NCBI RefSeq assembly: GCF_028829235.1
Contig: NZ_JAIWJY010000008.1
Span: 109,194-173,193, forward strand
Source of the DNA: Tenacibaculum larymnensis
Lineage (GTDB): Bacteria; Bacteroidota; Bacteroidia; Flavobacteriales; Flavobacteriaceae
Direction: 5' to 3'
DNA: 64,000 nucleotides
Under the pieces are notes generated by a model. That model saw only the letters and a list, made by a program, of their open reading frames with translations. It had not been told where the DNA came from and ran no database searches. The position numbers and the translations under genes were made by a program. Positions 36,201 through 45,860 of the stretch are shown here, one piece after another (position 1 is the stretch's first letter; each line of letters starts with the position of its first letter).

Positions 36201-38228
36201 GCTACTTTAACAGCTTTAGTAGGAACGTATAGATTGGTAGTTACCGACTCTAACGGAAATACAATTTACAAAGAACAAGAGCTAAGAGAAAATCCTCCTC
36301 TTGCAATCACTTTCGCAAAAACAGAAGTAACCTGTTACAATGGTAATGATGGAAGCATTGATATTTCTGTTACAGGAGGTACAGGAGTGTATACTTACGA
36401 ATGGAGTAATGGTGATAAAACAGAAGATATTACTGCTTTACCAGAAGGACTTTATACTGTAACTGTAAAAGATGAAAATGGATGTGAATTACAAGAAGCA
36501 ATTACCATAACGCAACCGAGTATATACAGAGTATTAGTAACAACTTTTGAAGAACCTAGCGGAGCAGGTTTGTCAGATGGAAGTATATCAGTAGATATTG
36601 AAGGTGGGGTAGCACCGTATACATACGAGTGGAAAGATGAAGCAACTAATAGTATAAGCAATACTGCTTCAATAAATAATGTACCTACCGGAAAGTATTA
36701 TTTAAAAGTGGTAGATGCTAAAGGGTGTGAGTTAAATGAAGTTTATAACTTAGATGAACCAGACCCATTAGTAGTTGTAATCGAACAAGTAGAAACGATT
36801 AAATGTAATGGAGACATATCGGCGGTACTAAATGCGGTAGCAACAGGTGGTGTTGGAGGTAATAATTATGTATGGTATGATGCAACTACAGGAAATAGTA
36901 TAGCAAACTCTCAAGTTATTTATAATTTACCAATAGGAAGATACTTTGTAAAGGTGATTGATTTAAAAGGGATAGAGGATACTAGTGAAATTTTCACAGT
37001 AGTACAGCCTGAAGTATTAGGAGTAACAGGTGATGTGTCAAACGTAACTTGTTCTGGTAATAATGACGGAGTAATAAGTTTAAATGTTGAAGGAGGAACA
37101 CCACCATATTCTTATTCATGGAGTTCAGGTGAAACAACAGCAGAAATTACTGTAGCAGCAGGAAGTTATTTCGTTTTAGTTACTGATGCAAATGGTTGTC
37201 AAACTACAGGCAGTTTTACAGTAGAAAAAGCAAGCTCATTAACAATTACAGAAACTGTAAAAGATATTGTATGTTATAATAGTTGTACAGGAGAAATAGA
37301 CTTAAATATTGAAGGAGGTATTGCTCCATATAATGTAACATGGAATACTGGACAAACAGGAAGTAATGTAACAGGACTATGTGCAGGAATGTATACTGTT
37401 ATGGTTACTGACCAAAAAGGTTGTCAGACAACAAAAGAAATTTTAGTTAAAAATGCAGAAGAGTTAATATTTGATGTTGTTCCAAGTGAAGTGACCCTTT
37501 GTTATGGAGAAACTATAGAGTATGATGTAACCATGGATGGAATATCAGAATATGCATGGACTTCAACAAATGGTTTTACAAGCAATGAGAGTGTTGTGTT
37601 ATTATCTGAAGAAGGAGTTTATACATTAACAGTAACAACTGTTGATGGATGTAAAGTATCTAAAGAAATAATCATACATAAGTCAAACACTGTTATAGAT
37701 GCTCAATTGATATTAACGTCACAAGCTTTTGTAGGCGAAGACATTATATTAATTAATGTGTCTAACCCTATTAGTGAAACAGTTGAGTGGGAAATTCCTT
37801 CAAATGTAACCATAGTTCAAAAAACTGATGAAGGCCTAGTTTTACGTTTTCCAGCACCTGGAAATTATGATATCTCTTTAATTTCAAATGAAGGAAGTTG
37901 TAAAAAAGTAGCAACTAAAACAGTAAATGTTTTAAAAGCAAGAGATTTAACAGATGTAGGGGAAGCTAAGAATCCATTTGTAAAAGAGTTTGCTGTGTAT
38001 TCAAACCCTAATAAAGGAAAGTTTACTGTTGACGTAGAGCTAGAAAAGGAATCAGAAATTTCTTTACGTCTTTTTAGTTTAGGAGCAAATTCAGTTGTAG
38101 CAGATAAACTACTAAAAGGGCAAAAAGAATATGAAGTATTGTATGATATGAATGTATCAGCAGGGGTATATGTATTACTATTAGAAACTCCAAAAGCAAA
38201 AAGAATACAAAAAGTAATTGTTGAGTAA
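33270..38228 (+). CDS. Giant SprB-repeat surface protein with T9SS sorting domain
   Basis: A 1652-residue protein; the signal peptide ends near WAQ (about residue 31); a second ATG at 33297 is equally possible. About 15 SprB-type repeats of 75-85 residues follow, each with C..G..DG.I...V.GG..PY.Y.W and DANGC marks, between roughly residues 150 and 1430. The last 85 residues (from NPFVKEF to QKVIVE) form a type A T9SS C-terminal domain with SNPNKGKF and GVYVLLLE. So it is secreted by the type IX system and fixed on the cell surface, like the gliding adhesin SprB of Flavobacterium johnsoniae. The mature N-terminus carries an isolated ETVTIEGPSD strand (about 39-48). It is the only gene of the operon with a T9SS tail. 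Confidence 0.9.
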   Translation: MKKNSLLNIMEVKKLLVLSVFLLLGINSWAQQEPDDKVETVTIEGPSDYLKMDLIENQEITEYGTETGAIQIQASEGWTNEAYTYLVYKNDVLIADLSSNSADGVIPISEGSELIQKLGSGIYKVELRDSKYKDTFNECNRVIKTITLSNPELLVIDASDIQYIKCYGEKGTITASVKGGLPRSNGTYEVNLYKEGSSTVLSSKEVTYSKLEGEPISFEGYSAGNYKIEVKDKYNVTKTTTVTLSEPKALATPMVTSFTNVSCRGENNGSFTVSMSGGTPPYTLSVDNITQSGTFSNTKTVTGLTANSYFIKVVDANGCKSSEITKIITEPSETLTVDKASDGNPTKKNGTNGFINISVTGGTAPYKYQWFKDGSKTSFSDKKDVSNLGAGTYSVIVTDANGCNNQKTPFSVTLTEPAELKIDPIITHVKCFGEATGSIDANVSGGASSTYTYAWEKKEGASWVSISGTAPVIDSLPAGEYRVYVSVIYNGSVVEDGYSESKIISQPAAPLSIGETIKNVACKGGNDGAITLTVDGGTSPYTYAWSNGATTKDLSGLSIGSYTVTITDANDCTLEKTYNVTEPSESLSVSYVSHQEPLAFGSKDGSINISVSGGTQPYSYKWLNEADNEVGTLQNISNLGDGTYRVLVTDANGCTDELYQILTQPDKLIGTITIPSDGELYCNGDTDGKLEVAVKGGVAPYTYHWYEIDSSGGKVFISGATNTTVGGLSAGDYGVEITDSNNIKSYSEGIVVNPTKVEISNVTVSHIACYGDSTGSIDVDVIGGTDTYIYKWYKVGNSTVIGTEKNILNLSVGDYKVVITDTNNCPNPPIEKIITVNQPAAPLTIVTDSQKNLTGFETTNGEINIEEVSGGTAPYTYELRVKGNTTVISNLSNPTGLDAATYVMTILDANNCSVEKEFTLIQPAKLELNLAVTKPIACNGETGTIGSTVIGGYVLSGEDYNYQWYSSSDLTKVIGTEATLTALVGTYRLVVTDSNGNTIYKEQELRENPPLAITFAKTEVTCYNGNDGSIDISVTGGTGVYTYEWSNGDKTEDITALPEGLYTVTVKDENGCELQEAITITQPSIYRVLVTTFEEPSGAGLSDGSISVDIEGGVAPYTYEWKDEATNSISNTASINNVPTGKYYLKVVDAKGCELNEVYNLDEPDPLVVVIEQVETIKCNGDISAVLNAVATGGVGGNNYVWYDATTGNSIANSQVIYNLPIGRYFVKVIDLKGIEDTSEIFTVVQPEVLGVTGDVSNVTCSGNNDGVISLNVEGGTPPYSYSWSSGETTAEITVAAGSYFVLVTDANGCQTTGSFTVEKASSLTITETVKDIVCYNSCTGEIDLNIEGGIAPYNVTWNTGQTGSNVTGLCAGMYTVMVTDQKGCQTTKEILVKNAEELIFDVVPSEVTLCYGETIEYDVTMDGISEYAWTSTNGFTSNESVVLLSEEGVYTLTVTTVDGCKVSKEIIIHKSNTVIDAQLILTSQAFVGEDIILINVSNPISETVEWEIPSNVTIVQKTDEGLVLRFPAPGNYDISLISNEGSCKKVATKTVNVLKARDLTDVGEAKNPFVKEFAVYSNPNKGKFTVDVELEKESEISLRLFSLGANSVVADKLLKGQKEYEVLYDMNVSAGVYVLLLETPKAKRIQKVIVE

Positions 38229-39580
38229 TGAGAAAGGTTTTATTTTTTATAATAATGCTATTAGGTTTATATGCTTGTGTTAATGAAGTGGCATTACCAG
38301 TTACTGTTGATTTTAGTACCGAAATTGTGAACCAAGATTATACAGTTCCTGTAAAGGTGAAAATCACTAACGATACAGAAGGAGCAGATACCTATAACTG
38401 GACTTTTGAAGGAGGAGAACCCAATAGCTCGTCAAGTAGAAATCCAGGTATTATAACATACAATAAAGAAGGAGAATATCTTATCACTTTAGAAGCTTCT
38501 AATAGAGATGGAAGTGTAGATGTGAAAACTCAAAAAGTAACAGTTAAACCAACTGTTCTAACAAATTTTGATGTTGAAGTATTAGAAAATAATTACTCAC
38601 CAGTTGAAGTAAAAATCACCAACAAAACAACTGGTGCAACAACTTTTGAGTGGTTTTTTGAAGGCGGAAACCCAGAAGCATCAACAGAAGAACATCCACA
38701 AAATGTAGTTTTTACTACTTCAGGAGAGCATACAATAAGATTAAAAGTAAGTAATGGTGAAGAAACTTATACCCAAGAGAAAAAGATAGAAGTTGCACCT
38801 TATTTAGCAGCCAATTTTGACTATGCGGTAGCTTTTGAAGACGATGATTATCAAGTTCCTGTAAAAGTTACGCTGACAAATAAAAGTGTAAGTGCAACTA
38901 GTTATAATTGGACTTTTGAAGGAGCCAATATAACAAGTAGTTCAGAAGAAAACCCAGAAATAGAAATTCAAACACCAGGAACTCATACATTACAGTTAAG
39001 AGCAAGTAATGGAAAAGAAGAGAAAGTGTTTTCAAAAACAATAGTGGTTTATGAAAATACCAACTTAAGAAGTTTTGAAAACGTAAAATTAGGAATTAAT
39101 ACAGCTCATAAAGAGAATGTTATTGGAGCTTTCTTTTCAACCAAAACAAGAAAAGTATATACAAAGAGTGAAGTTACTAATGAAACAGGAAAGGATATAG
39201 ATCTTGTTTTTTTCGGATTAAATGAATCCTTTTCATACAATAAGTTTGTAAGTCCGGATCAGGCTTCAACCGTAGCTTTTTCTTCTATTCCTAATGCACA
39301 AACAATCCAATTGATTAATAATCAGGAATCGTGTAGTTGTAGTACTTCATTGTCGGTAGCAGATTTTAATAGTATGACAAATGATGAGTTACTAGCAGGA
39401 TTAACAATGGATGAAACCAACGAAGGATTAAAAGAGTTTGACGAGACCATAACACCAAGAATTATACCTTTTAAAACTTCAGATAACCGAAAAGGAGCAG
39501 TAAAGATAAAACAGTTTGTAAAAGATGGTACAAACTCACGCATAGTAGTTGATATAAAAGTTCAAAAAGAAGCTAAATAA
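38228..39580 (+). CDS. Lipoprotein with three PKD domains
   Basis: A 450-residue protein with lipoprotein signal MRKVLFFIIMLLGLYAC; Cys17 is the lipid site. Three PKD-type modules follow (about 25-110, 112-192, 195-275), each with a form of NxTxGAxTYxWxFEGG and T.S.GEHTI.L.. . The last 170 residues are unlike PKD and contain CSCS at about 364-367. It shares one base with the stop of the SprB-repeat gene. Likely the outer-membrane anchor or partner of that protein. Confidence 0.88.
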   Translation: MRKVLFFIIMLLGLYACVNEVALPVTVDFSTEIVNQDYTVPVKVKITNDTEGADTYNWTFEGGEPNSSSSRNPGIITYNKEGEYLITLEASNRDGSVDVKTQKVTVKPTVLTNFDVEVLENNYSPVEVKITNKTTGATTFEWFFEGGNPEASTEEHPQNVVFTTSGEHTIRLKVSNGEETYTQEKKIEVAPYLAANFDYAVAFEDDDYQVPVKVTLTNKSVSATSYNWTFEGANITSSSEENPEIEIQTPGTHTLQLRASNGKEEKVFSKTIVVYENTNLRSFENVKLGINTAHKENVIGAFFSTKTRKVYTKSEVTNETGKDIDLVFFGLNESFSYNKFVSPDQASTVAFSSIPNAQTIQLINNQESCSCSTSLSVADFNSMTNDELLAGLTMDETNEGLKEFDETITPRIIPFKTSDNRKGAVKIKQFVKDGTNSRIVVDIKVQKEAK

Positions 39581-39590
39581 GAAAAAGCAG

Positions 39591-42500
39591 ATGAAAATCA
39601 AGCCAAACGATAGCAATATATTTAAGAAAATAGTGGTACTTTTTACTGTATTTATAAGTACGGTACTATATTCGCAAACCTATCCCGTACAAGTTACTCC
39701 ACAGTTAATACCTCCGTATAGTTTAAAAATGTCAGACTATGCTACAACAACGAGTGAAAAATTATATACAAACATCTTATTAACCGATGTAAATGAAGTA
39801 GGACGTAGAATACGATTAAAAATGTATATAGAAGGACAAGGACTTTCTATAACTACACAAGATGTAATTGCAGGAGAAACACCTATATATGTTGATGGAG
39901 GAATAAATTTAAGACTCTCTAACTTAGATTTACAGGCTTATTTTCAATTAAATAATTTAGTAGGAATCACGCCAGGGCAGTACAATGCACCGTTACCAAA
40001 TGGGGGATATGATTTTTGTTTTGAAGTATACGATTATTTTACTAATAGAAAATTATCGGCTAAAAGTTGTACCACAGTATATTTATTACAAAACGATCCA
40101 CCTATCTTAAATTTACCGTTTAAGGATAATATTGTAAATGCAACCAATCCGCAAAACATATTATTTACTTGGACACCTCGTCATAGTAATGTAAGCAACG
40201 TACAATACGAGTTTACATTAAAAGAACTGTGGGATGTACAAAATCCGCAAGCTAACTTTTTAGCATCAGTTCCGTTTTATCAAACAACTACGTATAGTAC
40301 AACATTATTAGTAGGACCCGAAGCCCCACAACTATTATCGGGGAAAATTTACGGATGGCAAGTCCGTGCTTTTGTAAGTGACGGAATTAATGAAACCTCT
40401 GTATTTAAAAATGATGGTAATAGTGAAATTTTTTGGTTTAAATATTTAGAAGATTGTCAACCACCAAGCTTTGTTATTTCACAAGCATTAACCGCAGAGT
40501 CGGTACAGGTGAATTGGCAAAGTTCAGAACATTTACGCTATAGAATTCAGTATCGTAAAAAAGGATTTGGAGATGATGATTGGTTTGAGGTAAATAGCTA
40601 TACCAACGAGGGGAAAATACGTAATTTAGAACCTGCTACCGGGTACGAATTTCGTGTAGGAGGAGAGTGTACTCAGTTATCAGGATTTGCCTATTCAAAT
40701 ATTCAAGAGTTTACCACGCCAAGTAACGATGAAGCTGCATATTACAATTGTGGATTAACACCACAAATTAATATTACAAACAAAGAGCCTTTACCAAAAT
40801 TAGGTATCAATGAAACTTTCACTGCAGGAGACTTTCCTGTAACTACACGTGAAGTAACAGGAAGTAATGGTACGTTTAGCGGTTGGGGGTATATTACACT
40901 TCCTTTCTTAGAAAATTTAAAAGAAATTATTGATGCGGCAAACATAGCAACAGGAGGAAAAGTTAATATAGGTAAATACACACGTATTAAAGTAGTATTT
41001 GACAATGTTCAAGTAAATAGTAGTTATGAGCTTACTGATGGTGTAGTAGTTACAGATTACGATCCTGAATGGGGAGGGATTATTGATGCTGATGAAGTTA
41101 TTGAAGATTTAGGAGACCTAGTAGATGACATCTTTAAAGAAGACGAACCAGTAGAAGAGAATTCAGATACAACCAATAGTGAGACTACTACAGGAGAAAG
41201 CCCAACAACAGGAGATAGTACAGATAATAATTCAACACCAGATACGAATAATTCAGATTCAACAGACACTACAAATACTGATGCAACGAACCAAGGAGAT
41301 ACTTCAGGAACAGGAACAAGTAGTGGTACAGATACAACTAATAATACAGGAGGGGATGCAAATACGAGTAACAATTCTTCAAGTAATGAAAGTGAAAATG
41401 CAGTAATAGAGCATAACGGTAAAAGTTATAAAAACGGAGACACAATAGAGGTTCCTTATTCTAGAGAGCAAACAAATTTTGCATTCTTATTAAAAAATTA
41501 CCCAAAAAATGCGAAAATTAATTGGCAAGTATTAGAACTTGGCACAGATAACACTTCTAATTTTGTAACAAATGAAACTACACACGATAATTTAGGTATT
41601 AACATGAAAGATATTCATGTATTAGATGTGGTTGCTAATTATAATAAAGAAAAAGTTAAAGTAACAATTAAAAGAATAGTTAAAGAATTTGAGTTTTTGG
41701 AATTGGTTGCTAAAGAAGATAAAAATGAAAAAAGAGCTGCAAAATCAGGACAAATTCTTTATTTGATTAACGAACCTTCCATCACAAAAGATTCTAAAAT
41801 AATAGACTATGAAATAAAAATATCACCAAATTTAAATGAAGATATTATTTCTAAAAGTGATATTAAATGGTATTTCAATGATAATTTAGAGACTGAACAT
41901 CAAGGAAAGAAAACCACATTTAAATGGTTGTATGAAGACACTGAAACTGTAACTACAACTGTTAATGCGGGCTATCCTAATAAGCAAGAAAAAAGCTTAG
42001 ACGTTAAATGGGTAAAAAGAGATTATCAAAAAAGGAAATTTAGTTTAGGGAGTGAAAACTTTGGATCAGAAACAATAAAAAAAGCTTTTGAAGCTACAAA
42101 ATTGATTGAAAAATATGGAAAGAAATTAGAAAGTCTTTCTTTTATTAAATCGACATCAACATCAAGTCCAGTAGGTATTAATTGGTTTTATGAAATTGTT
42201 CCTTTTGAAAGTATATCTGAAAATAAAGAAGATATAGAATCTCGTCTATATTATAGAGAAAAGAAAACCAAAGGAGGATTTAAAGTAGGATTAAAAGGTA
42301 AGGTTACTGTATGGAAATGGGGATTGCCTATAGATGAGTTGCCCATACCTGATTGGGCAATAAAAAAGGCGAAAGAATATATTACTGCCGAAGTAAAAAT
42401 TGAAGCTAGTGCCAATGCTTTTGGAGAGGTAAAAGTAGTTAGTGAAGAGAGAAAATATGTAGAGAGTGATAAGTGGATTGAATATAAAAAATCAATAGAT

Positions 42501-42788
42501 CCTGCAATAATAGGTTTAGATGTTGCCTTTGGTGCAAAAGGAGAGTTTAGTTTACTTAAAAATAATGATTGGTTTGCTATTAGTGGTTACGCAAGTGGTG
42601 TAGCAGGAGCTGAACTTTTAAGTATTGGCTATTCTAATGGAAAATTTGGAGTATTTCCTTTAAGAAAAGGAGTGTATTTAGATTTAAATGCAGGTGCTTA
42701 TCTAGTGTTTTTAGGTAAAAAATTAGAAACTTCACCATATTATGAAAGAATTCAATTAGTTGATCCAATAGATTTATATAAAGAGTAA
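39591..42788 (+). CDS. Exported modular protein: conserved N-terminal region, FN3, Asp/Ser/Thr linker, unknown C-terminal region
   Basis: A 1065-residue protein; signal peptide near the start with cleavage after LYSQ. Residues about 30-175 form a beta-rich region (YPVQVTPQLIPPYSLKMSDY), then an Ig/FN3-like stretch to about 380. A low-complexity Asp/Ser/Thr/Asn linker spans about 517-603, and an unrelated C-terminal half follows with Ig-like (about 640-690) and beta-rich regions. There is no T9SS tail. The linker separates two halves of different character, as in proteins with exchangeable C-terminal modules. The next two genes, 1 and 4 bases apart, may belong to it functionally. Confidence 0.8.
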   Translation: MKIKPNDSNIFKKIVVLFTVFISTVLYSQTYPVQVTPQLIPPYSLKMSDYATTTSEKLYTNILLTDVNEVGRRIRLKMYIEGQGLSITTQDVIAGETPIYVDGGINLRLSNLDLQAYFQLNNLVGITPGQYNAPLPNGGYDFCFEVYDYFTNRKLSAKSCTTVYLLQNDPPILNLPFKDNIVNATNPQNILFTWTPRHSNVSNVQYEFTLKELWDVQNPQANFLASVPFYQTTTYSTTLLVGPEAPQLLSGKIYGWQVRAFVSDGINETSVFKNDGNSEIFWFKYLEDCQPPSFVISQALTAESVQVNWQSSEHLRYRIQYRKKGFGDDDWFEVNSYTNEGKIRNLEPATGYEFRVGGECTQLSGFAYSNIQEFTTPSNDEAAYYNCGLTPQINITNKEPLPKLGINETFTAGDFPVTTREVTGSNGTFSGWGYITLPFLENLKEIIDAANIATGGKVNIGKYTRIKVVFDNVQVNSSYELTDGVVVTDYDPEWGGIIDADEVIEDLGDLVDDIFKEDEPVEENSDTTNSETTTGESPTTGDSTDNNSTPDTNNSDSTDTTNTDATNQGDTSGTGTSSGTDTTNNTGGDANTSNNSSSNESENAVIEHNGKSYKNGDTIEVPYSREQTNFAFLLKNYPKNAKINWQVLELGTDNTSNFVTNETTHDNLGINMKDIHVLDVVANYNKEKVKVTIKRIVKEFEFLELVAKEDKNEKRAAKSGQILYLINEPSITKDSKIIDYEIKISPNLNEDIISKSDIKWYFNDNLETEHQGKKTTFKWLYEDTETVTTTVNAGYPNKQEKSLDVKWVKRDYQKRKFSLGSENFGSETIKKAFEATKLIEKYGKKLESLSFIKSTSTSSPVGINWFYEIVPFESISENKEDIESRLYYREKKTKGGFKVGLKGKVTVWKWGLPIDELPIPDWAIKKAKEYITAEVKIEASANAFGEVKVVSEERKYVESDKWIEYKKSIDPAIIGLDVAFGAKGEFSLLKNNDWFAISGYASGVAGAELLSIGYSNGKFGVFPLRKGVYLDLNAGAYLVFLGKKLETSPYYERIQLVDPIDLYKE

Positions 42789-42789
42789 A

Positions 42790-43239
42790 ATGAAAGGTTT
42801 AAGTTTATTTTTAAGTATAGTAGGTTTTTTTGCGGTATTATCAGCCATTGTGAATGATTTTTATCAAATAAAATTATTGTATACCGTCAATTTTAAGCAA
42901 TCATGCTATGTGAAAGATGTATTGATAGAGAAAAAGCGTTATAATGTAGATGGAGAAGCTACAGACTTATATTATATTGAAGGTTATTTAAAAGAGAATA
43001 AAGTAAAAAAAACAATCTCAGGTTATATGCCTTCTTTAGATAAAGATGAGAATGGTAATTTTTTAGTATGGTATTGTAAATGGGAAGAAAGAAATCTTAT
43101 TCTTAAAAGAAAGAAAAATGAAAAAAAACCATCTAAAACTCTAGGAGGAATATGGTTTAACCTTATACTAATAGTGTTATTTATACCATCACTACTTTAT
43201 TATATACGATTGAAAATATTAGAAAAAAATAAAAAATAA
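42790..43239 (+). CDS. Small membrane protein with two membrane segments (DUF3592-like layout)
   Basis: A 149-residue protein with one membrane helix at each end (about 4-24 and 119-141) and a beta-rich, charged middle domain (about 35-110) with one YIEGYL and one YMPSLD segment. This layout resembles DUF3592 proteins, whose function is unknown. It follows the 1065-residue protein by one base and has no signal peptide apart from the first helix. It is one of the few non-secreted members of the operon. Confidence 0.72.
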   Translation: MKGLSLFLSIVGFFAVLSAIVNDFYQIKLLYTVNFKQSCYVKDVLIEKKRYNVDGEATDLYYIEGYLKENKVKKTISGYMPSLDKDENGNFLVWYCKWEERNLILKRKKNEKKPSKTLGGIWFNLILIVLFIPSLLYYIRLKILEKNKK

Positions 43240-43243
43240 AATA

Positions 43244-44458
43244 ATGAGAAAATTAATAACATCTTTATTATTAACTATAGTAACAATCAGTTATTCGCAA
43301 TTTAAAAAAGGAGAAGGTATAGCTATTCGTTTTTCAAAAGAAGTAATGGCTACTTATAAAATATACGAAACACCTTTGCGTATAAACCAAGTAGGTTCTC
43401 AAAAAGAAATTGATTATTCTACTTATGAAGGTTTAATACAGTCTTTTTTTTCGGCTTCTAATAGAAAATGGGCATTGAGTGAATACTTAGATGGAAGAAC
43501 TAAAATAGTTAGGGATGAAGAACACTTTGAAGCGGTTAAAAAAAATGATACATCCAAAAATTATATACAAATAGAAACAGTATATGAGTATAATTATAAT
43601 GGAAGGAATATGGCTTTTCTAAAATACTCATTTATTATGGAGAAGATACCATTTCCTATTATAGGGGTAATTTCCATAGAAAAAGTTAAAGATAGATGGT
43701 ACATAAGTGATTTATTAAATCAAGAATACATGATAAGTATTTTTTCCAATTTTGAGCCTGCTATTTTGCTAGAGTTATTAAAAGGAAAGTCCGAAGATGA
43801 CTTCATAAAAGGTTTAATAAAAAAAACAAGAGGGAAAAATAAAGGATTAGATTTTGAAAAGTTAGCGAATATTTATAGAGGATGGTATAAAGTTAAGAAG
43901 ACAGAAAGTTTATATAAAGTAAAAGATAAGCGACTTATTGTTGAGGGGTATAATTATCCAAAAGCGAAGCTGAGGCAAACACCAGAAGTTTTTAAAATTA
44001 AAACAGAACAAGATTTTATATTAGAGAAATCTTTTTTTTCAGAATATTTACTAAATGATAATAAATTGGTTTCTAATGAGAAAACAAAGAAAAAGTATGA
44101 AAGAAAACCAGAGTTTAATTTGATAGACAAAGAAATTACAACATTAATTTCAAAATTTACATTTGAAGATAATAATAATACATACAGTATAATTAAGTAT
44201 AGTAGAAATAATATTAATAAAGCCATTCTATATAAGAAAGATAGCAATGGTTATGTTGAGATTAATGATAGGTTTACTAACTGGGTAAGTTTATTTGAAA
44301 ATATTAAGCCACAATTACTTTATGACTTATATGAAAACAACAAACTTATTGAATTAAAAAGAGAGGTTTTAGATAAGAATAAAGTATTGAATTTAGATAA
44401 ACTGGCACTAGTTATAAAGGAGAATAGATTTTCATTAGCTAAATACTTAGATGAGTAA
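43244..44458 (+). CDS. Hypothetical exported protein, 404 residues
   Basis: Signal peptide MRKLITSLLLTIVTISYSQ. I do not recognise the rest. It is Lys-rich and mixed alpha/beta, with two related-looking halves that each carry an aromatic strand followed by an EYM/LYENNKLIELK-type helix. No lipobox, no T9SS tail, no SprB-like module. It starts 4 bases after the small membrane protein and ends 15 bases before the fourth short paralogue. Its base composition is even lower in GC than its neighbours. Confidence 0.72.
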   Translation: MRKLITSLLLTIVTISYSQFKKGEGIAIRFSKEVMATYKIYETPLRINQVGSQKEIDYSTYEGLIQSFFSASNRKWALSEYLDGRTKIVRDEEHFEAVKKNDTSKNYIQIETVYEYNYNGRNMAFLKYSFIMEKIPFPIIGVISIEKVKDRWYISDLLNQEYMISIFSNFEPAILLELLKGKSEDDFIKGLIKKTRGKNKGLDFEKLANIYRGWYKVKKTESLYKVKDKRLIVEGYNYPKAKLRQTPEVFKIKTEQDFILEKSFFSEYLLNDNKLVSNEKTKKKYERKPEFNLIDKEITTLISKFTFEDNNNTYSIIKYSRNNINKAILYKKDSNGYVEINDRFTNWVSLFENIKPQLLYDLYENNKLIELKREVLDKNKVLNLDKLALVIKENRFSLAKYLDE

Positions 44459-44473
44459 CTGCTGTAAATTGCT

Positions 44474-45850
44474 GTGAAAAAGAAATTACTACATATAATT
44501 TTTTTACTGTATAGTATGGCAAGTTTTAGCCAACATACTTATTTATTGGAGTATAAAGCATCGTTTAGTACATCATCTATACAACCTGCGTGGGGTGTCA
44601 GAATATCCTATATAGAAGATGGTGTTGCTAAGTCAATATATAATGTAACTACTACACCTCCTAACACTAATAGTGGCTCTGTAGATACATTTTATGTTTT
44701 TTCAACTAGTAAGGAAATAACTGCTTTGGGTGCTTCTTGTTTGTCGGTTTCAGGAACGCTAACATCTTGTACGGCTGGTAGTCATACAAGTGATATTCAA
44801 ACGGTAAATAATAGTTGTACCAGTGATTCTAGCTTTATAATGGAGGCTGTAAATAAAAATAGGTGTGTTTCGGGATCAGTATCTAAGTTTAATTTAATTA
44901 AAATAGAAGATTTTAAAGCGATAAATAATTACGGTGCAACAGGAAACGAGTTAAAATCTTGTAACTCTAAAAGTTTAATTATTTCTACAAATTGTATGTA
45001 TTCTTTAGAGTACAAAATACCAAGTAATTCAAATTGGGAGGAGTTGTTAACTTATGGAAGTAATCCTAGTGCAGTTAATATATCACAATCAAATTTCCCA
45101 GGATTGCAAGTAGGAGAAAATGTACAATTAAGAGTTCGATATACGTCTTTAAAAGGAGAAACGAATATTAATGCATACTCAGATATTTTGACATATAAAA
45201 TCGTAGGATGCTCACCTCAATTACTAAAACCAGTAGTAACTCAAAAAACAAGCTGTAGCTATAAAAATGATGGAGGTTTTACTTTAAATTTTAATAGAAA
45301 TTTAAACTCAGGAGAAGAGTTGGTAATGACTTTATATGATGGTACAGATGACAGTGTATTGTTTGGACAAGAATATACATCAACCTTAACCAATAATTTT
45401 GGAGTTTATAGTTATACCTGGACAGAACCTTTAGATGCAGGAAGTTACAGAGTAAAGTTTCAAACACACACAGGTTCAGGAGGAATAGATGATGCAGACG
45501 ATACATGGAAAAGCCTTGAGTTTTCTGACCCCTTTACTATAGCACCTGCAACACCCGTTGATTTTCAAGTAGTAGGCTTAGCAAATCAAAATTGTTTTGA
45601 GGTGAATGATGGGTATATAGATATCAGTGCGACAGGAGAAGGCAATAGAACATTTTTATACCAATTGACTAAAAATGGAACAATACAAGTTTTTAATGGC
45701 ACCAATTGGTTAAACTATACTGGGAGTAATATTGATAATGATACCTGGTTTCCGTTTACCAATGTTAAAAACACAAGAATAAATAATTTAAATAAAGGAG
45801 CGTATAGTGTAAAAGTGAGAGACTCACAAAAATGCTTAGCAAAACAGTAA
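44474..45850 (+). CDS. Exported short paralogue 4 with incomplete SprB-like C-terminal domain
   Basis: A 458-residue protein starting with GTG; MKKKLLHIIFLLYSMASFSQ is the signal peptide. After a Ser/Thr/Cys-rich N-terminal half come the module TSCSYKNDGGFTLNF...DPFTIAPAT and a final module from QNCFEVNDGYIDISA to KVRDSQKCLAKQ. The final 260 bases are closely related to the end of paralogue 5. It belongs to the five-member family but is separated from the first three by the giant protein and its partners. Confidence 0.82.
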   Translation: MKKKLLHIIFLLYSMASFSQHTYLLEYKASFSTSSIQPAWGVRISYIEDGVAKSIYNVTTTPPNTNSGSVDTFYVFSTSKEITALGASCLSVSGTLTSCTAGSHTSDIQTVNNSCTSDSSFIMEAVNKNRCVSGSVSKFNLIKIEDFKAINNYGATGNELKSCNSKSLIISTNCMYSLEYKIPSNSNWEELLTYGSNPSAVNISQSNFPGLQVGENVQLRVRYTSLKGETNINAYSDILTYKIVGCSPQLLKPVVTQKTSCSYKNDGGFTLNFNRNLNSGEELVMTLYDGTDDSVLFGQEYTSTLTNNFGVYSYTWTEPLDAGSYRVKFQTHTGSGGIDDADDTWKSLEFSDPFTIAPATPVDFQVVGLANQNCFEVNDGYIDISATGEGNRTFLYQLTKNGTIQVFNGTNWLNYTGSNIDNDTWFPFTNVKNTRINNLNKGAYSVKVRDSQKCLAKQ

Positions 45851-45860
45851 GGAGAGAAAA

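Noticed and set aside
33700..37500. Regularly spaced similar segments that could look like a CRISPR or DNA tandem array
   Set aside because: They are protein repeats (SprB modules of 75-85 residues) inside one long open frame, with diverged DNA.
41057..41406. Open frames on both strands over the Asp/Ser/Thr linker
   Set aside because: They arise from the low-complexity codons of the real gene's linker and have no start context or family resemblance.
42790..43239. Two-helix membrane protein as an immunity protein to a toxin in the preceding gene
   Set aside because: No toxin motif is visible in the preceding C-terminal half; kept only as a hypothesis in the findings.
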